The notes: generated from the sequence alone by a model not told the origin. DNA of 64,000 nucleotides from Oscillospiraceae bacterium (GCA_021770845.1 JAETQF010000007.1:1-64000); one strand, 5' to 3'; numbered from the stretch's first letter, positions 1 through 9,380 are shown. Made by a program: numbers and translations.

Positions 1-750
1 GCCGCCGGTCTGGTGCAGCCGGTACTTTTCCGCCAGATGGAGGTAAAATTCCTGCTGCTCCGGCGTGTATTTGGGATAATAGCACTCGATGGCGTCCAGC
101 CCCCAGCTCTTGAGCCTTCCCACCAGCTCCTCCAGCTCCCCGTCCGGCAGCCCCATCTGGTAGGGGTGCGCCAGAGACACCTTCCCCCCTGCCGCCCGGA
201 TGGCCTCCACGCAGGTGCGGGCGTCCGCTTTGAACCGCTTCACTCTTTGGCGGAACTCCTCCGTGTCCAGGTAGCGGTCGAAAGCCTCCCGGTTGGTGCT
301 CACGTACCCCCGCCGCACCAGCGCCTGGGCAAAGTGGGGCCGGGCGATCACCTCGCCGCCCGCGATCTCCTCCACCTCAGTGAGATCCAGCTCCACGCCC
401 TTTTCCCGGAGGAAGTCCACGATTTTGTACTTCCGGTCGTCCCGGCCCGCCCGGAACTGCTCACACAGGCGGGGCAGCTCCGTGTCCCCGTCCCGGAAGC
501 CGTAGCCCAGGATGTGGCAGTTGGGGTAATCCTTGGCGCTCAGCTCCACCCCGCGGATCACCGTCAGGCCCAGCGCGTTCCCGGCCCGCTGGGCCTCCGC
601 CACCCCGGCGATGGTGTCATGGTCGGTAACGGCCAAGATAGACAGGCCCCGGGCTTTCGCCAGCCCCACCAGTTCCGTGGGCGTGTACTGCCCGTCGGAG
701 GCGGTGGTGTGGGTGTGGAGATCGCACAAAAAAGTTTTTCCTGCTCCCAT
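1..750 (-). CDS. PHP-domain phosphoesterase (TrpH/YciV-like), 3' end cut by window edge
   Basis: About 250 codons are visible, from an ATG two bases after the stop of the pyruvate-kinase-like gene; the C-terminus lies outside the window. The PHP metal-binding motifs appear in order: DLHTHTTASDG near residue 10, TDHDTIAG near 45, GVE near 70, ARPHF near 140 and SLAHPYQ near 210. Family members hydrolyse nucleoside 3',5'-bisphosphates such as pAp, or act as 5'-3' exonucleases on short RNA. The tight coupling to a PAPS-synthesis and sulfotransferase cluster suggests removal of pAp, the sulfotransferase by-product; that role is inference. The PHP assignment is secure, the exact substrate is not. 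Confidence 0.88.
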   Translation of the reverse strand, partial: MGAGKTFLCDLHTHTTASDGQYTPTELVGLAKARGLSILAVTDHDTIAGVAEAQRAGNALGLTVIRGVELSAKDYPNCHILGYGFRDGDTELPRLCEQFRAGRDDRKYKIVDFLREKGVELDLTEVEEIAGGEVIARPHFAQALVRRGYVSTNREAFDRYLDTEEFRQRVKRFKADARTCVEAIRAAGGKVSLAHPYQMGLPDGELEELVGRLKSWGLDAIECYYPKYTPEQQEFYLHLAEKYRLHQTGG

Positions 751-752
751 GC

Positions 753-1712
753 TCACAGCTCAATCTTCTCCGCCATAATCTCCCGATCCATCTGCTCCAG
801 CAATTCAACACATTCCGGCACGTAACGGCCCACCGCCGTTTCCTCCGACATCTGCACGCCGTACACGCCGGACTTCATGATTTCATACAGAGCCTCGATC
901 TCCCCGATGGTGGGGATGGGCTTGGTCTCCATATTTTTCAGCACCTGGGTGGCCAGGAACACCTTCACGTCAAAGTACAGCGCCTTATCAATGATATACT
1001 TCTGGAAACGGGGTATTTTCGCAATGCCGATGTCAGTGGACAGGTCGCCCCGATCCACCAGGATGTAGTTCACCAGGGGCAGGATCTCGTTAATGCGCTC
1101 CACCGCATCAATGGTTTCGATTTTAGAGATCACCTGGGTGCCCTCTCCAATCAGAGCCTTGGCCTCCCGCACGTTTTCGGCGGAGCGCACAAAGGACAGT
1201 CCCACAAAGTCCAGCTTATACTGGTTGGCCAGCTCGATGAGCTGGCGATCCTTCTCAAACAGGAAGGGGATGTCCTTGTGAATGCCTCGGACATGGACAC
1301 CTTTGCCGTTGATCAGCACCCCGTCGGATTTTGAGAGAAACACGATCCGCTCGCTGTCGGCGGACACCACCTCAAACTCAAACACGCTGTCGTTGGCCCA
1401 GGCGGTCATGCCGGGCTGGAGGTGGCGGTAAAAGTCCGGGTAGTTGAATTGATTGGTTCCCAGGGAGAAGGTCTTGCCTTTTTCCAGCTGGATGCCCACC
1501 TCAATGTTGGCGGTGCGCACCTTATTGCCGGGGAAATCCATCAAAATTGCCGCGCCGGGGATCTGGCTGCGGATGTTTCTGATGCCAGCCTCAATGTCGG
1601 CAATGGTGCCGTGGGCGCCATTGATGCGGTAGATGTTTTTATCACTGTGGATTTGGGCCAGCGGCACCTCATGGGCCAAGGCGGGGCCGGTCGTGAGGAT
1701 GTATTTCTGCAT
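753..1712 (-). CDS. Short pyruvate-kinase-like protein lacking the C-terminal domain
   Basis: 319 residues against about 470-590 for pyruvate kinase. The barrel is recognisable: RINGAHG near residue 29 (normally RLNFSHG), the general-acid lysine in SKIE near 197, RGDLS at 221 and SEETAVG near 290. A B-domain-like stretch lies between about 68 and 150. The protein stops where the allosteric C domain should begin, so it is a domain-level truncation with intact ends rather than a broken gene. It sits between an antiporter and a PHP phosphatase in the sulfation cluster. It may regenerate ATP or recognise a phosphoenol-type substrate, but no role can be read from the sequence. Confidence 0.82.
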   Translation of the reverse strand: MQKYILTTGPALAHEVPLAQIHSDKNIYRINGAHGTIADIEAGIRNIRSQIPGAAILMDFPGNKVRTANIEVGIQLEKGKTFSLGTNQFNYPDFYRHLQPGMTAWANDSVFEFEVVSADSERIVFLSKSDGVLINGKGVHVRGIHKDIPFLFEKDRQLIELANQYKLDFVGLSFVRSAENVREAKALIGEGTQVISKIETIDAVERINEILPLVNYILVDRGDLSTDIGIAKIPRFQKYIIDKALYFDVKVFLATQVLKNMETKPIPTIGEIEALYEIMKSGVYGVQMSEETAVGRYVPECVELLEQMDREIMAEKIEL

Positions 1713-1727
1713 AACAACGCGCTCCTT

Positions 1728-3020
1728 TTACGAATTTTTGGTCAGCTCCATAAAGATGGTGTCGTCCTTTTTCTGCTGATACCGCAGCCAGTACCCGGCA
1801 ATCAGAGAGGACAACATAGTGGTCAGGATCAGAACCGTAAAGAACTCCACGCTGATGATCTCATAGGAATAGGCCACCGTGGCCAGGACGATCCCAGGGC
1901 CGCCCCGGGCATTCATCGTCACGGCGAAATTGACAATCACCTGTTTTTTCAAATCAGTGAACAACAGCATAATTACTGTCCCCACTGCCTCCAGGCCGAA
2001 AGCAATCACGAAAAACAGCAGGAACCGCCCCAGGGAGAAGTTGTGGATCAGATTGAGTTGAATCCCCACCAGCGCGAAGTAGATGGGTACAAACAGAGAA
2101 AAGGAGAAGTTGGCCACCGCCTCCATCCGCCCTTCGGCCTCCGGATCGTTCTGGGAGATCGCTTTGACAATATATCCGGTGAGGAAAGCGGAATACATGA
2201 TGTTGATGCCCACTCCGTACAGCGCCGCTGAGAACAGCAGCAGGGCAATAAAGCTCACCGTATAGAAGTCCGTAGCCTTCACCCTGCCCTGGTAGCCCCG
2301 GTGGAGGTGATCTGCCGCCAGCTTGGCGATCACAAACATCCCCAGGGTGAACGCGATCACCAACAGCATATCCGGCAGGTTGACCTCTCCGGTGGTGGCC
2401 ATCCGGGTTGCCACATTGAGCATGATCCACAGGCACAGATCCTGGAAGGTGGACACCGTGAGCACTGTGTTGGTGAAGGCTGTGTTCATCACACCCATGT
2501 CAAAGAAGATCTTGGAAATGACCGGGATGGAGGTGATGGCCACGCCGATGACGAACACCAGCAGGAAGGAGATATCGTTTCCCCGTCCTCCAATGAACGC
2601 CTCCTGAAACAGCCCGGCAAAGGGGATGGCCGCCAGCATGGGCAGCACCGTGGCCCCGGTAAAGACACAGGCTACGATCTTCATGTGTTTCCGATCCACG
2701 TCAATCCGGGTGTTGAAGCCGGAGGAAAACATGAGGAATACCAGCCCCAGTTGATAAAACAGGTTGAGTACCTTGCCCTCCTCCGGGTAGGCCAGAAAGA
2801 CAGACTCCATTTGAGCGGGAAAAAAATGATACAGGAACGTACCACCGAACAGCAGCCCTCCCGTGATTTCACCTACCACCTTGGGCGCCTTGATGGCCTC
2901 CATCAACTTCCCGCACAGGTATGCCCCCGCCAGCAGCAGGGCCAAGGCCAGGAATGTCACAATAATCTCGTGCTCTGACAATGTTTGCAGTGTCACATTA
3001 ACCGCCTCCTTCTTGTCCAT
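1728..3020 (-). CDS. Cation/proton antiporter of the CPA2 (KefB/GerN-like) type
   Basis: 430 residues with about twelve hydrophobic segments from residue 18 to 415 and a short charged tail. Typical CPA2 features are visible: APKVVGEITGG near residue 45, GLVFLMFSSGF near 90 and a MNARGGPG-like segment near 365. It is an inner-membrane monovalent cation/H+ exchanger by family. It lies co-directionally between the small regulator and the pyruvate-kinase-like gene with a 15-base gap, so it probably belongs to the sulfation operon. It could supply ion or pH balance, or have been recruited for sulfate or anion flux; that is speculation. Confidence 0.85.
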   Translation of the reverse strand: MDKKEAVNVTLQTLSEHEIIVTFLALALLLAGAYLCGKLMEAIKAPKVVGEITGGLLFGGTFLYHFFPAQMESVFLAYPEEGKVLNLFYQLGLVFLMFSSGFNTRIDVDRKHMKIVACVFTGATVLPMLAAIPFAGLFQEAFIGGRGNDISFLLVFVIGVAITSIPVISKIFFDMGVMNTAFTNTVLTVSTFQDLCLWIMLNVATRMATTGEVNLPDMLLVIAFTLGMFVIAKLAADHLHRGYQGRVKATDFYTVSFIALLLFSAALYGVGINIMYSAFLTGYIVKAISQNDPEAEGRMEAVANFSFSLFVPIYFALVGIQLNLIHNFSLGRFLLFFVIAFGLEAVGTVIMLLFTDLKKQVIVNFAVTMNARGGPGIVLATVAYSYEIISVEFFTVLILTTMLSSLIAGYWLRYQQKKDDTIFMELTKNS

Positions 3021-3104
3021 ATTTTACAGGCTTTTCGGACAAAAACAAAGGGTTTTGCCGCCCTTTGGTTACACTCCAAGAAAATGAGAAAATCTTGGCG
3101 GCGG

Positions 3105-3350
3105 TCATCTGGCCTGGAGAATCTTGTACACCCGGGAGATGCTCAGATCGTATTTCCGGGCCAGATCCGCCACCTCGTAATCCCCGCTGTAAAAGTCATC
3201 CCGGAGCTGAAGGTTGCGCTCCTCCAAATCGGTGAATTCTGTATTGGCGGGGAAGTAGACCGTGGTTCCGGCCAGCATGGATACAATGGCAGCGTAAGTG
3301 GGCCCGTCCACCAGCTCCCGCAGCTTCTTCAGCGCCGCTTTGGAGTTCAT
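3105..3350 (-). CDS. Small Mor/C-like helix-turn-helix protein
   Basis: 81 residues. The C-terminal half (about 50-80), containing DYEVADLARKYDLSISRVYK, reads as a helix-turn-helix like those of Mor/C-type small activators and sigma region 4. The start ATG overlaps the stop of the reconstructed ATP sulfurylase frame as ATGA, a four-base overlap that implies translational coupling. That coupling supports the second reading frame of the sulfurylase being the ancestral one. It is probably a local transcription regulator of the sulfation cluster; the target is unknown. Confidence 0.65.
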   Translation of the reverse strand: MNSKAALKKLRELVDGPTYAAIVSMLAGTTVYFPANTEFTDLEERNLQLRDDFYSGDYEVADLARKYDLSISRVYKILQAR

Positions 3351-4398
3351 GGGATGAATACCTGACCACAGCTCAGAATCGCGTCAAAGATCTCCTTGCG
3401 CAGCATAATCTCATCCGGGATATAGCCGTCGCTGATGTACTTGCGGATGATGGTGCCGCTGATCTCCACCCGGTGGGTCTCATAGTGGGCGCAGTGCTTG
3501 TCCGTCACGATCTGGCCGCATTTTTTGCAGAAATAGGGCTCCCGGGTGAGAAGGAGCTGGATGCCCAGATCCGGCTCCTTCTCACCCGGGCCAAGGCGTG
3601 GGCATCATAAGCGCCATAGTACCCGCCCACCCCGGCGTGATCTCGGCCGATGATGAAGTGAGTACAGCCCAAGTTGCGGCGGATGATGGCGTGGAACACC
3701 GCCTCCCGGGGCCCCGCATAGCGCATCTGGGTCTTGAGCCCCGCGATATGTACCCGATTCTTGGGATAAAACTCCTCAATCATCCGGTGATAGGCCGCCA
3801 TCACCGCCTCCTCGGTAAAGTCCCCGGTCTTTTTCCAGCCCACGATGGGGTTGATGAACAGGCCATCACACACCTCAAGCCCAATGCGCTGGATGTGCTC
3901 ATGGGCCTTGTGGATGGGATTGCGGGTTTGGAAGCCCACCACCGTGTTCCAGCCTTTTTCCCCAAATGCCAGTTTGGTGTCCTCCGGCTTCAGCGCATCC
4001 GTCAGCAGGGAACGATCTGTGAGCCGCACCGGCCCTCCCACCCGGCACGCGGAACGCTCCCGTTCCTTGCGCACGCCGGGGTGGGCGTTCTCCCCGGTGC
4101 GGAACACCGTTTCAATATCCCCATCCGTCATGCGAAATTTGCTCTCCACGTCCAATTCCGCCACGGGAGCACCACCGTGCTCCAGCGTCAGGGTATGGCC
4201 GGGTTGGATGTCCACGAACTGTTCCTCCGGCACATCCAGGGTGATAGGCAGGGGGAACACCTGCCCATCCGCCAAACGACAGCAGTCCACCACGCTCCGG
4301 AAGTCCTCTGCGCCCATAAAACCCGTGAGGGGAGCCAGCAGCCCGGTTTCAATGTTGATTACATCCTGCAGGGTTTCCTCATTGATCGTTACAGTCAT
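3347..4398 (-). pseudogene. sat: Sulfate adenylyltransferase (ATP sulfurylase) with a frameshift near 3590
   Basis: From ATG 4398 the frame encodes ATP sulfurylase, which makes APS from ATP and sulfate. The nucleotide-binding motifs QTRNPIHKAHE and GRDHAGVGGYYGAYDAHA are present. The frame then runs into about 24 unrelated residues and stops at 3505. The adjacent frame resumes exactly with EKEPDLGIQLLLTREPYF, then the zinc-binding CKKCG and the normal end, and stops at 3347 overlapping the next gene. All catalytic motifs precede the break; the zinc-ribbon C-terminus is lost. The break lies at one arm of a perfect 17-bp inverted repeat. It is either a recent mutation or an assembly error. The start follows an AAAGGAG site. 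Confidence 0.85.
3541..3590. repeat. 17-bp perfect inverted repeat inside sat at the frameshift
   Basis: Positions 3541-3557 and 3574-3590 are exact reverse complements separated by 16 bases. Such a long perfect palindrome inside a conserved coding region is unusual. One arm encodes conserved in-frame residues (LLLTRE) and the other arm coincides with the frame break. Confidence 0.9.
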
Positions 4399-4411
4399 GG
4401 TGTGCGCTCCT

Positions 4412-4927
4412 TTACCGGTATTGGGAGCCATACTTGGCCGCGATATAGTCCAGCACCGCCTGGCAGGACTCCTCCTCGGTCTGCTTATCCACTTCCAGCA
4501 CCAGATCTGGGTGCTGAGGATCGTCGAAGGAAGCGTCAATCCCCACAATTTGGGTCTTGCCCGCATTGGCGCGGTACATTCCCTTTACATCATTTTTCAT
4601 GCTGATTTGCAGATCTTTTTTCAGATAAATTTCATTATACCCGGCGATCTTCCGCCGAGCCAGAGCTCGCAGATGCTCCAGCGGAGAAATATTACAGACA
4701 ATGCCCACGATGTCGTTTCGATCCAGCAGATAGGCCCCCAGGATGATCCGCTTGATGTTGGCCTCCCGCTCCGCGTCGGAGTAGCCCAGATCCCGGTCAA
4801 AGAGATCCCGCACCTCGTCCCCGTCCAGCAGATAGTTTTTGACGCCCAACTGGTTAAAGTGCGCCTCCAGCTTCCGGCCGATGGTGGTTTTGCCCGCGCC
4901 CGATATGCCGATGAGCCAAATAATCAT
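4412..4927 (-). CDS. cysC: Adenylylsulfate (APS) kinase
   Basis: 171 residues, the usual length for a stand-alone APS kinase. The P-loop GISGAGKTT is at residue 7, followed by LDGDEVRD (about 34), LGYSDAEREANI (about 48) and CNISPLEHLRA (about 79). The enzyme phosphorylates APS to PAPS, the universal sulfate donor. It lies 13 bases upstream of sat and 12 bases downstream of the sulfotransferase gene. No PAPS reductase is seen nearby, so the PAPS is more likely used for sulfation than for sulfur assimilation. Confidence 0.93.
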   Translation of the reverse strand: MIIWLIGISGAGKTTIGRKLEAHFNQLGVKNYLLDGDEVRDLFDRDLGYSDAEREANIKRIILGAYLLDRNDIVGIVCNISPLEHLRALARRKIAGYNEIYLKKDLQISMKNDVKGMYRANAGKTQIVGIDASFDDPQHPDLVLEVDKQTEEESCQAVLDYIAAKYGSQYR

Positions 4928-4939
4928 TGCAATTCCTCC

Positions 4940-6961
4940 TCAGTGGTACAGCGGCTGCTCTAACAGCGCCGGATCCAGCTTTAGCTTGGGCATCATGTGC
5001 AGAGGCTGGCCCTTCCTGTTTACAAAATATTGTCCCTTTAACAGCAGCTTCGCTACCTCCAGACGATTCTTATCCATGGCCTCCATGTACTGATCCAGCG
5101 CGATTCGCCGTGTTTCGGCATCTAACTCCTTGGTCAGTTCGGCGCTGGCGTTCTTGGCCTCGAGCTTAATATCCGTGTTGTTGAACACGTTCCTCCCCCA
5201 CGTCTCCCGCATCAGGGCGTTGAGTGTGGTGAAACCCTTTACCAATGCTTCCACCTTCTCCTCATCCATGGGAGCGCCATCGTAATATTTAAAATCGTAG
5301 CCATAGTACTCATATACATCCCGGAGAAAGTACTCCAAAAAGTACCGTTCGTCATCATTGGCAAACTCATCATACGTGCGGTATACGGCGGCGGTGGAGA
5401 AGCCGATATCGTTGCCCTCCAGGGATTCGGGATCCCGCTGTCCGTACATGGAGCAGTAGGTCATGCTTTCGGTATAGGGAATATCCAGGAACGCCGCCAG
5501 AGCCTTGAACGTCGCCGTAGGATTAAGCTTGGCATCCTCGAACCGGACGAGGATGCTGTCCATAAACAGCCGCTCCTGCCCATCCACCATGAAGCTGCGG
5601 TTGCACAGCCGGGTGTAGATCTCATCCCCCACCACCAGACCCTGGCCCTTTTCATTGACGCCCTCCTTGGTCTCTTTCCACATAAATTTCACCGCCGCGC
5701 CGTAGCTGGTGGTGGGCCGGCGCATGGGGGTGAGCGTCTTTACGTACTTGAAGCCCCGCAGCAGCGGCGACGCGCACATTTTATCGTAGTTCTTCGAGGT
5801 CAGCATGGTGTGGCCGTGATCGTCATAGAGCAAGTCGTAATCCATGTTGTGGAAATGGGGCTGGAAGAACAGCGTCGGCGCGATGCGGGGCACCGTGTCC
5901 AGCCAGGGCGTGTGGGACAGGAACCAGCCCACCAAAATGTCTTTGTCCGTCCGATCCTTCAGCAGATACAGATCCCGGACGGCCAATTCCTTCCACTGGG
6001 GCAGGCGCTGGACGGCGTCCTCCTCGCTCTCCGCCTCCGCCAGCGCCGAGCGGCACTCCTCTATCGCCTTATCCACGCTGTCGTGCATGATGGAGGGCAG
6101 AGCAAGCAGGTTTGGGTGATTGTCAAAAATCTCGTTGAAAAAGTCGCCGCCGTTGTGGCTGGACAGCTGGGTATGCCAGATCAGCCGGGTAACGTCCCGG
6201 ACGCCTACCGCCACCGTCAGATAGTCGGAGTAGTCGATCCCAAAGCGCTCCTTGAAATCAATCGGATACTGGGATCCCTCGTCCTCCATGAGAAATACGA
6301 TCTTTTTCTCCCACTTTTTCTCCTCGATCAGCGGGCGCATATTCAGCACCTGGAGATGGGCGCAGAACAGCCCCCAATCGGTATAGTGGAGGTAGATGTG
6401 GTTATCCTTGCCCACGTGCTCGCTGCGCCGCACGTTGTCGTTGAGATATTCCAGCTCATATTGGGAGTACACATCTTCCGCCAGCACCGGCTTGTCCAGA
6501 TCGTGGAAGAAATTCCGGCTGATCACCGGGTGGTTGAAGTTTACATACGCCCCGAACCGGCCCTCCGCCGGGTAGAAGGGAACATATCCCTTGTCATCAA
6601 AGGGGAAAAACCGCACCGTCAGTTCCTCGAAGGCAGGGAAATCCTTCCGGAACAGATAGGAGTACCCCTCCAAACGTTTGCAGTTATTCCGATAACGCGC
6701 TTTGAGCGCCTTGACATTGGGCTCATAGAACGCCTGGGTGAGGATATTCAGGCATTCCTCCCGGCGGAAGCCCCTTCCATACAGGTTCAGCAGGCAGGTG
6801 TAGGCCACCCGGTAGTCCTCGCCGGAATAGAGGATGTAGACGGCGGCCTCGAACTCCTCCTCCGGCGGGCAGCCGTTGTGCACGGCCAGGGTGTATGCCT
6901 TGACGGCCTGCTTCTTTTCCCCCAGCTGGGCCAGACGGCGGGCAATCTCAATCGCGTTCAT
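4940..6961 (-). CDS. Large sulfotransferase-family protein next to flagellin
   Basis: 673 residues. The C-terminal half carries sulfotransferase hallmarks: MRRPTTSYGAAVKFMW (about 413-428), like the RxPxxxxxS 3'-phosphate-binding segment, and SILVRFEDAKLNPTATFKAL (469-488), the VRYEDL...P motif before an AAFLDIPY helix. A clear 5'-phosphosulfate loop (PKSGTTW) is not obvious. The first 100 residues look like TPR-type helices. There is no signal peptide or membrane segment, so it is probably cytosolic. It is followed immediately by the PAPS-synthesis genes and preceded by flagellin. A flagellin or surface-glycan acceptor is plausible but unproven. Confidence 0.75.
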   Translation of the reverse strand: MNAIEIARRLAQLGEKKQAVKAYTLAVHNGCPPEEEFEAAVYILYSGEDYRVAYTCLLNLYGRGFRREECLNILTQAFYEPNVKALKARYRNNCKRLEGYSYLFRKDFPAFEELTVRFFPFDDKGYVPFYPAEGRFGAYVNFNHPVISRNFFHDLDKPVLAEDVYSQYELEYLNDNVRRSEHVGKDNHIYLHYTDWGLFCAHLQVLNMRPLIEEKKWEKKIVFLMEDEGSQYPIDFKERFGIDYSDYLTVAVGVRDVTRLIWHTQLSSHNGGDFFNEIFDNHPNLLALPSIMHDSVDKAIEECRSALAEAESEEDAVQRLPQWKELAVRDLYLLKDRTDKDILVGWFLSHTPWLDTVPRIAPTLFFQPHFHNMDYDLLYDDHGHTMLTSKNYDKMCASPLLRGFKYVKTLTPMRRPTTSYGAAVKFMWKETKEGVNEKGQGLVVGDEIYTRLCNRSFMVDGQERLFMDSILVRFEDAKLNPTATFKALAAFLDIPYTESMTYCSMYGQRDPESLEGNDIGFSTAAVYRTYDEFANDDERYFLEYFLRDVYEYYGYDFKYYDGAPMDEEKVEALVKGFTTLNALMRETWGRNVFNNTDIKLEAKNASAELTKELDAETRRIALDQYMEAMDKNRLEVAKLLLKGQYFVNRKGQPLHMMPKLKLDPALLEQPLYH

Positions 6962-6992
6962 AGCGTCAAATCCTTTCGGTGGGTCTGTGAGG

Positions 6993-7026
6993 TAAGAAGA
7001 AAGGGGGCGGGCTTGCGCCCGCCCCC
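6993..7026 (-). terminator. Terminator after flagellin
   Basis: A perfect 10-bp GC-rich stem (7003-7012 with 7017-7026) with loop TTGC is followed on the minus strand by a T-rich tract (CTTTCTTCTT). It lies 45 bases after the flagellin stop and would limit read-through into the sulfotransferase operon. Confidence 0.7.
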
Positions 7027-7070
7027 GGTTTTGGGTCTATGCGGTTTCCAAAAACAACTGGCGCTCCAAA

Positions 7071-9209
7071 TTACTGAAGGAGCTGGAGCACGCCCTGGGG
7101 CACCTGGTTGGCCTGGGCCAGCATGGCCTGGGCGCTCTGGATCAGGATGTTGTTCTTGGTGTAGGCCATCATTTCCTCGGCCACATCGGTGTCGCGGATG
7201 GTGCTCTCGGCATCCTGGATGTTCTCGGTCATGACGGACAGGTTGTTGATGGTGTGATCCAGACGGTTCTGGGTGGCGCCCAGAGTACCACGGACGTCGG
7301 ACACCACATTGATGGCGTCCTTGATCTTCTGGATGGCCTTCTGCGCGTCCACCTCGTTGTCGATCTTCAGATCGCCGACGCCCAGAGAGGCGGCGTGCAT
7401 ATCCTTCACCGCCACGTTCAGCTGGTTGAAGTCGTCGCTGGTGTCGCCGATCTGGAGGGTCAGGCCCTTGCCCAGCACCTCGGCCATCTTGCCGGGCTTG
7501 CCGTAGATGGTGAGGGTGCTGCCGCTGATCGTCGCGCCGGAGCCCAGCTTGGTGGCCAGGTTTCCGGCGGCATCGGTGCCGTCCTTGGTGAACTGGACGT
7601 ACTTCACCTTGTCGCTGTCGGTCTTGCCGGTCATGTCGGTGGTGAACACGTACTTCACATCGTTGATGTTCAGCACATCGCCGTCCTTCACCTTGGTGCT
7701 GTCGATGTCCACCTTCACGCCCGCCTGGGTGTCGGGATCGGTGAGCTTGAACAGATCCTGGAACTTGGTCTTGTCGGACAGCTTATCCAGGATGGCCTTG
7801 TCGGTGATAGCGCTCTCGTTAATGGCGCTCTCGGGATCGGCCTTCTCGAAGATGGACAGCTTGCCGTAGGTGCCGTCGTTACCCACGGAGAAGTTCTTGT
7901 TGCCCGCGGTGCCGGCGGTGATGGCGGCCATGATCGCCTTGGCGTCGTCGCCAGTAGCACCGTTCAGATCATCCACCTCATAGGCGGTGAGATCGATCTT
8001 ATTCTCCGCGTCCGCATAGGCGCTGTCCTTGCCGATGGCGAAGGTGTAGGTGGTGTCGCCGATGGTCAGCTTGGAGCCGTCCTTGAGGGAGGCCATGTCC
8101 AGGGACAGCAGGGTGCTGGCCAACTGGGTGGTGGAACCGGCGGAGGGGCCCGTGATGTTGGTGGTCTTGACGTTCTGGGTGTTGGCGACGCCGTTGCCAA
8201 TCTGGGCCTTGCTGCCACACGTAACGTTGACCGCAAAGTTGGGGGAGACCATCGCCCCGGTGTCCACCTTGGTGGTGGGGATGCCGCCCTCCAGAGAGGC
8301 CCATGCGGTAGCCTTGGTGGCCACCTTGTCGGTCTTAAAGGTCAGGGTGCCGTCGCCGTTGTCCGTCACGCTGTAATGCAGGGCGCCCACACCCAGGCCA
8401 GTGCTGGTATGCTTGGCAACCGCGCCACCGGTTGTAACCATAATGCCGTTGGCCATTGCGGCCTTAAACTTCGCGGCCAGCTCCTCGGCGGTGAGGGTGC
8501 CCGTAGCGGTCGGAGTATAGGTGGCAACGGCCTGACTGCCGATCTTCAGGACAATTTTGCCCGTGGAACCGGTGGCGGATACCTTACCGGCCAACTGGCT
8601 CATGTCGATGGTGAACTCGCCCGCCTTGGCGGCCTCGCCGGTCTTGTGCAGCACGGACTTGCTGGCGCGAGCAGCCTCGTTAATGGTGCCGGTCGCCCAA
8701 GACGTCGCGATGGCCGCGCCGCCGGGAACAGCCTTGCCCGCCGCAAAGGAGGTGAGATCGCCCACCTTGAAGGCGCTGCTCAGGCCCAGGGTGCCGTCCA
8801 GCAGGTTGATGCCGTTGAAGTTGGAGCTGTCGGCGATGCGGTCGATTTCCTCCAGCAGCTGGTTGACTTCCTTCTGCATCTGGAAGCGGTCGGTGTCATT
8901 GTCGTAGGTGCCGTTGGCGGACTGGGTGGCCAGCTCCACCATACGGTTGAGCATATCGTGCACCTCAGTCAGGGCGCCCTCAGCGGTCTGCACCAGGGAG
9001 ATGCCGTCCTTGGCGTTCTTCTGGGCGGTCTCCAGGCCGGTGATCTGGGCCCGCATCTTCTCACTGATGGCCAGACCGGCGGCGTCGTCGCCGGCGCGGT
9101 TGATCTTGTAACCGGAAGACAGCTTCTCCAGGTTCTTCTTCATGGCGGCCACGTTGTTGGTGTAGTTCCGGTAGGCATTCATTGCCATGATATTGTGCTG
9201 AATCCTCAT
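7071..9209 (-). CDS. fliC: Flagellin with a very large variable domain
   Basis: 712 residues from ATG 9209, which has GAAAGGA 10 bases upstream; the frame is open further but [15 protein letters not shown] is the standard flagellin N-terminus. Conserved D0/D1 regions are residues 1 to about 145 ([21 protein letters not shown], here given as its family signature) and the last 90 (AMLAQANQ...). The roughly 450-residue centre is a low-complexity, Thr/Ala/Gly-rich, surface-exposed D2/D3 region, far larger than in 270-500-residue flagellins. It is rich in potential O-modification sites. It follows csrA and a nuclease-dead TnpB, and precedes a sulfotransferase. It is secreted by the flagellar type III route, without a signal peptide. 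Confidence 0.95.
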   Translation of the reverse strand: MRIQHNIMAMNAYRNYTNNVAAMKKNLEKLSSGYKINRAGDDAAGLAISEKMRAQITGLETAQKNAKDGISLVQTAEGALTEVHDMLNRMVELATQSANGTYDNDTDRFQMQKEVNQLLEEIDRIADSSNFNGINLLDGTLGLSSAFKVGDLTSFAAGKAVPGGAAIATSWATGTINEAARASKSVLHKTGEAAKAGEFTIDMSQLAGKVSATGSTGKIVLKIGSQAVATYTPTATGTLTAEELAAKFKAAMANGIMVTTGGAVAKHTSTGLGVGALHYSVTDNGDGTLTFKTDKVATKATAWASLEGGIPTTKVDTGAMVSPNFAVNVTCGSKAQIGNGVANTQNVKTTNITGPSAGSTTQLASTLLSLDMASLKDGSKLTIGDTTYTFAIGKDSAYADAENKIDLTAYEVDDLNGATGDDAKAIMAAITAGTAGNKNFSVGNDGTYGKLSIFEKADPESAINESAITDKAILDKLSDKTKFQDLFKLTDPDTQAGVKVDIDSTKVKDGDVLNINDVKYVFTTDMTGKTDSDKVKYVQFTKDGTDAAGNLATKLGSGATISGSTLTIYGKPGKMAEVLGKGLTLQIGDTSDDFNQLNVAVKDMHAASLGVGDLKIDNEVDAQKAIQKIKDAINVVSDVRGTLGATQNRLDHTINNLSVMTENIQDAESTIRDTDVAEEMMAYTKNNILIQSAQAMLAQANQVPQGVLQLLQ

Positions 9210-9345
9210 TTTTTTGATTCCTTTCAAATAAAATTTTTTGGGGGGTGCGATCGTCGCGCCTTCACGTTTCCATGCTCCGGCGCATTGGGTGGCACGCTGC
9301 TTCCCGGTATCCGGCCGGACTGCCGGAACACAGCGCAGGGACTTT

Positions 9346-9375
9346 ATTTCAGCCGGCTCGTCAGCCGGATGAAAT
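9346..9375 (-). other. Hairpin between csrA and flagellin
   Basis: Two 13-base arms (9346-9358 and 9363-9375), complementary except for one position, enclose a 4-base loop five bases after the csrA stop. There is no T-tract, so it is more likely an mRNA-stability, processing or CsrA-related structure than a terminator. The remaining bases up to the flagellin start form a leader with GGA motifs, including the flagellin ribosome site. Confidence 0.5.
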
Positions 9376-9380
9376 CAACT

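Noticed and set aside
3505-3590. Programmed ribosomal frameshifting in sat
   Set aside because: No slippery heptamer lies at the junction and the shift point is within the hairpin stem rather than 5-9 bases before it; mutation or artefact is simpler.
9210-9345. A sigma-28 (SigD/FliA) promoter for flagellin
   Set aside because: TAAA occurs at the right distance range, but the -10-like stretches (TCCGGCAG, GCCGGATA) deviate or are misplaced from GCCGATAT, so no call is made.
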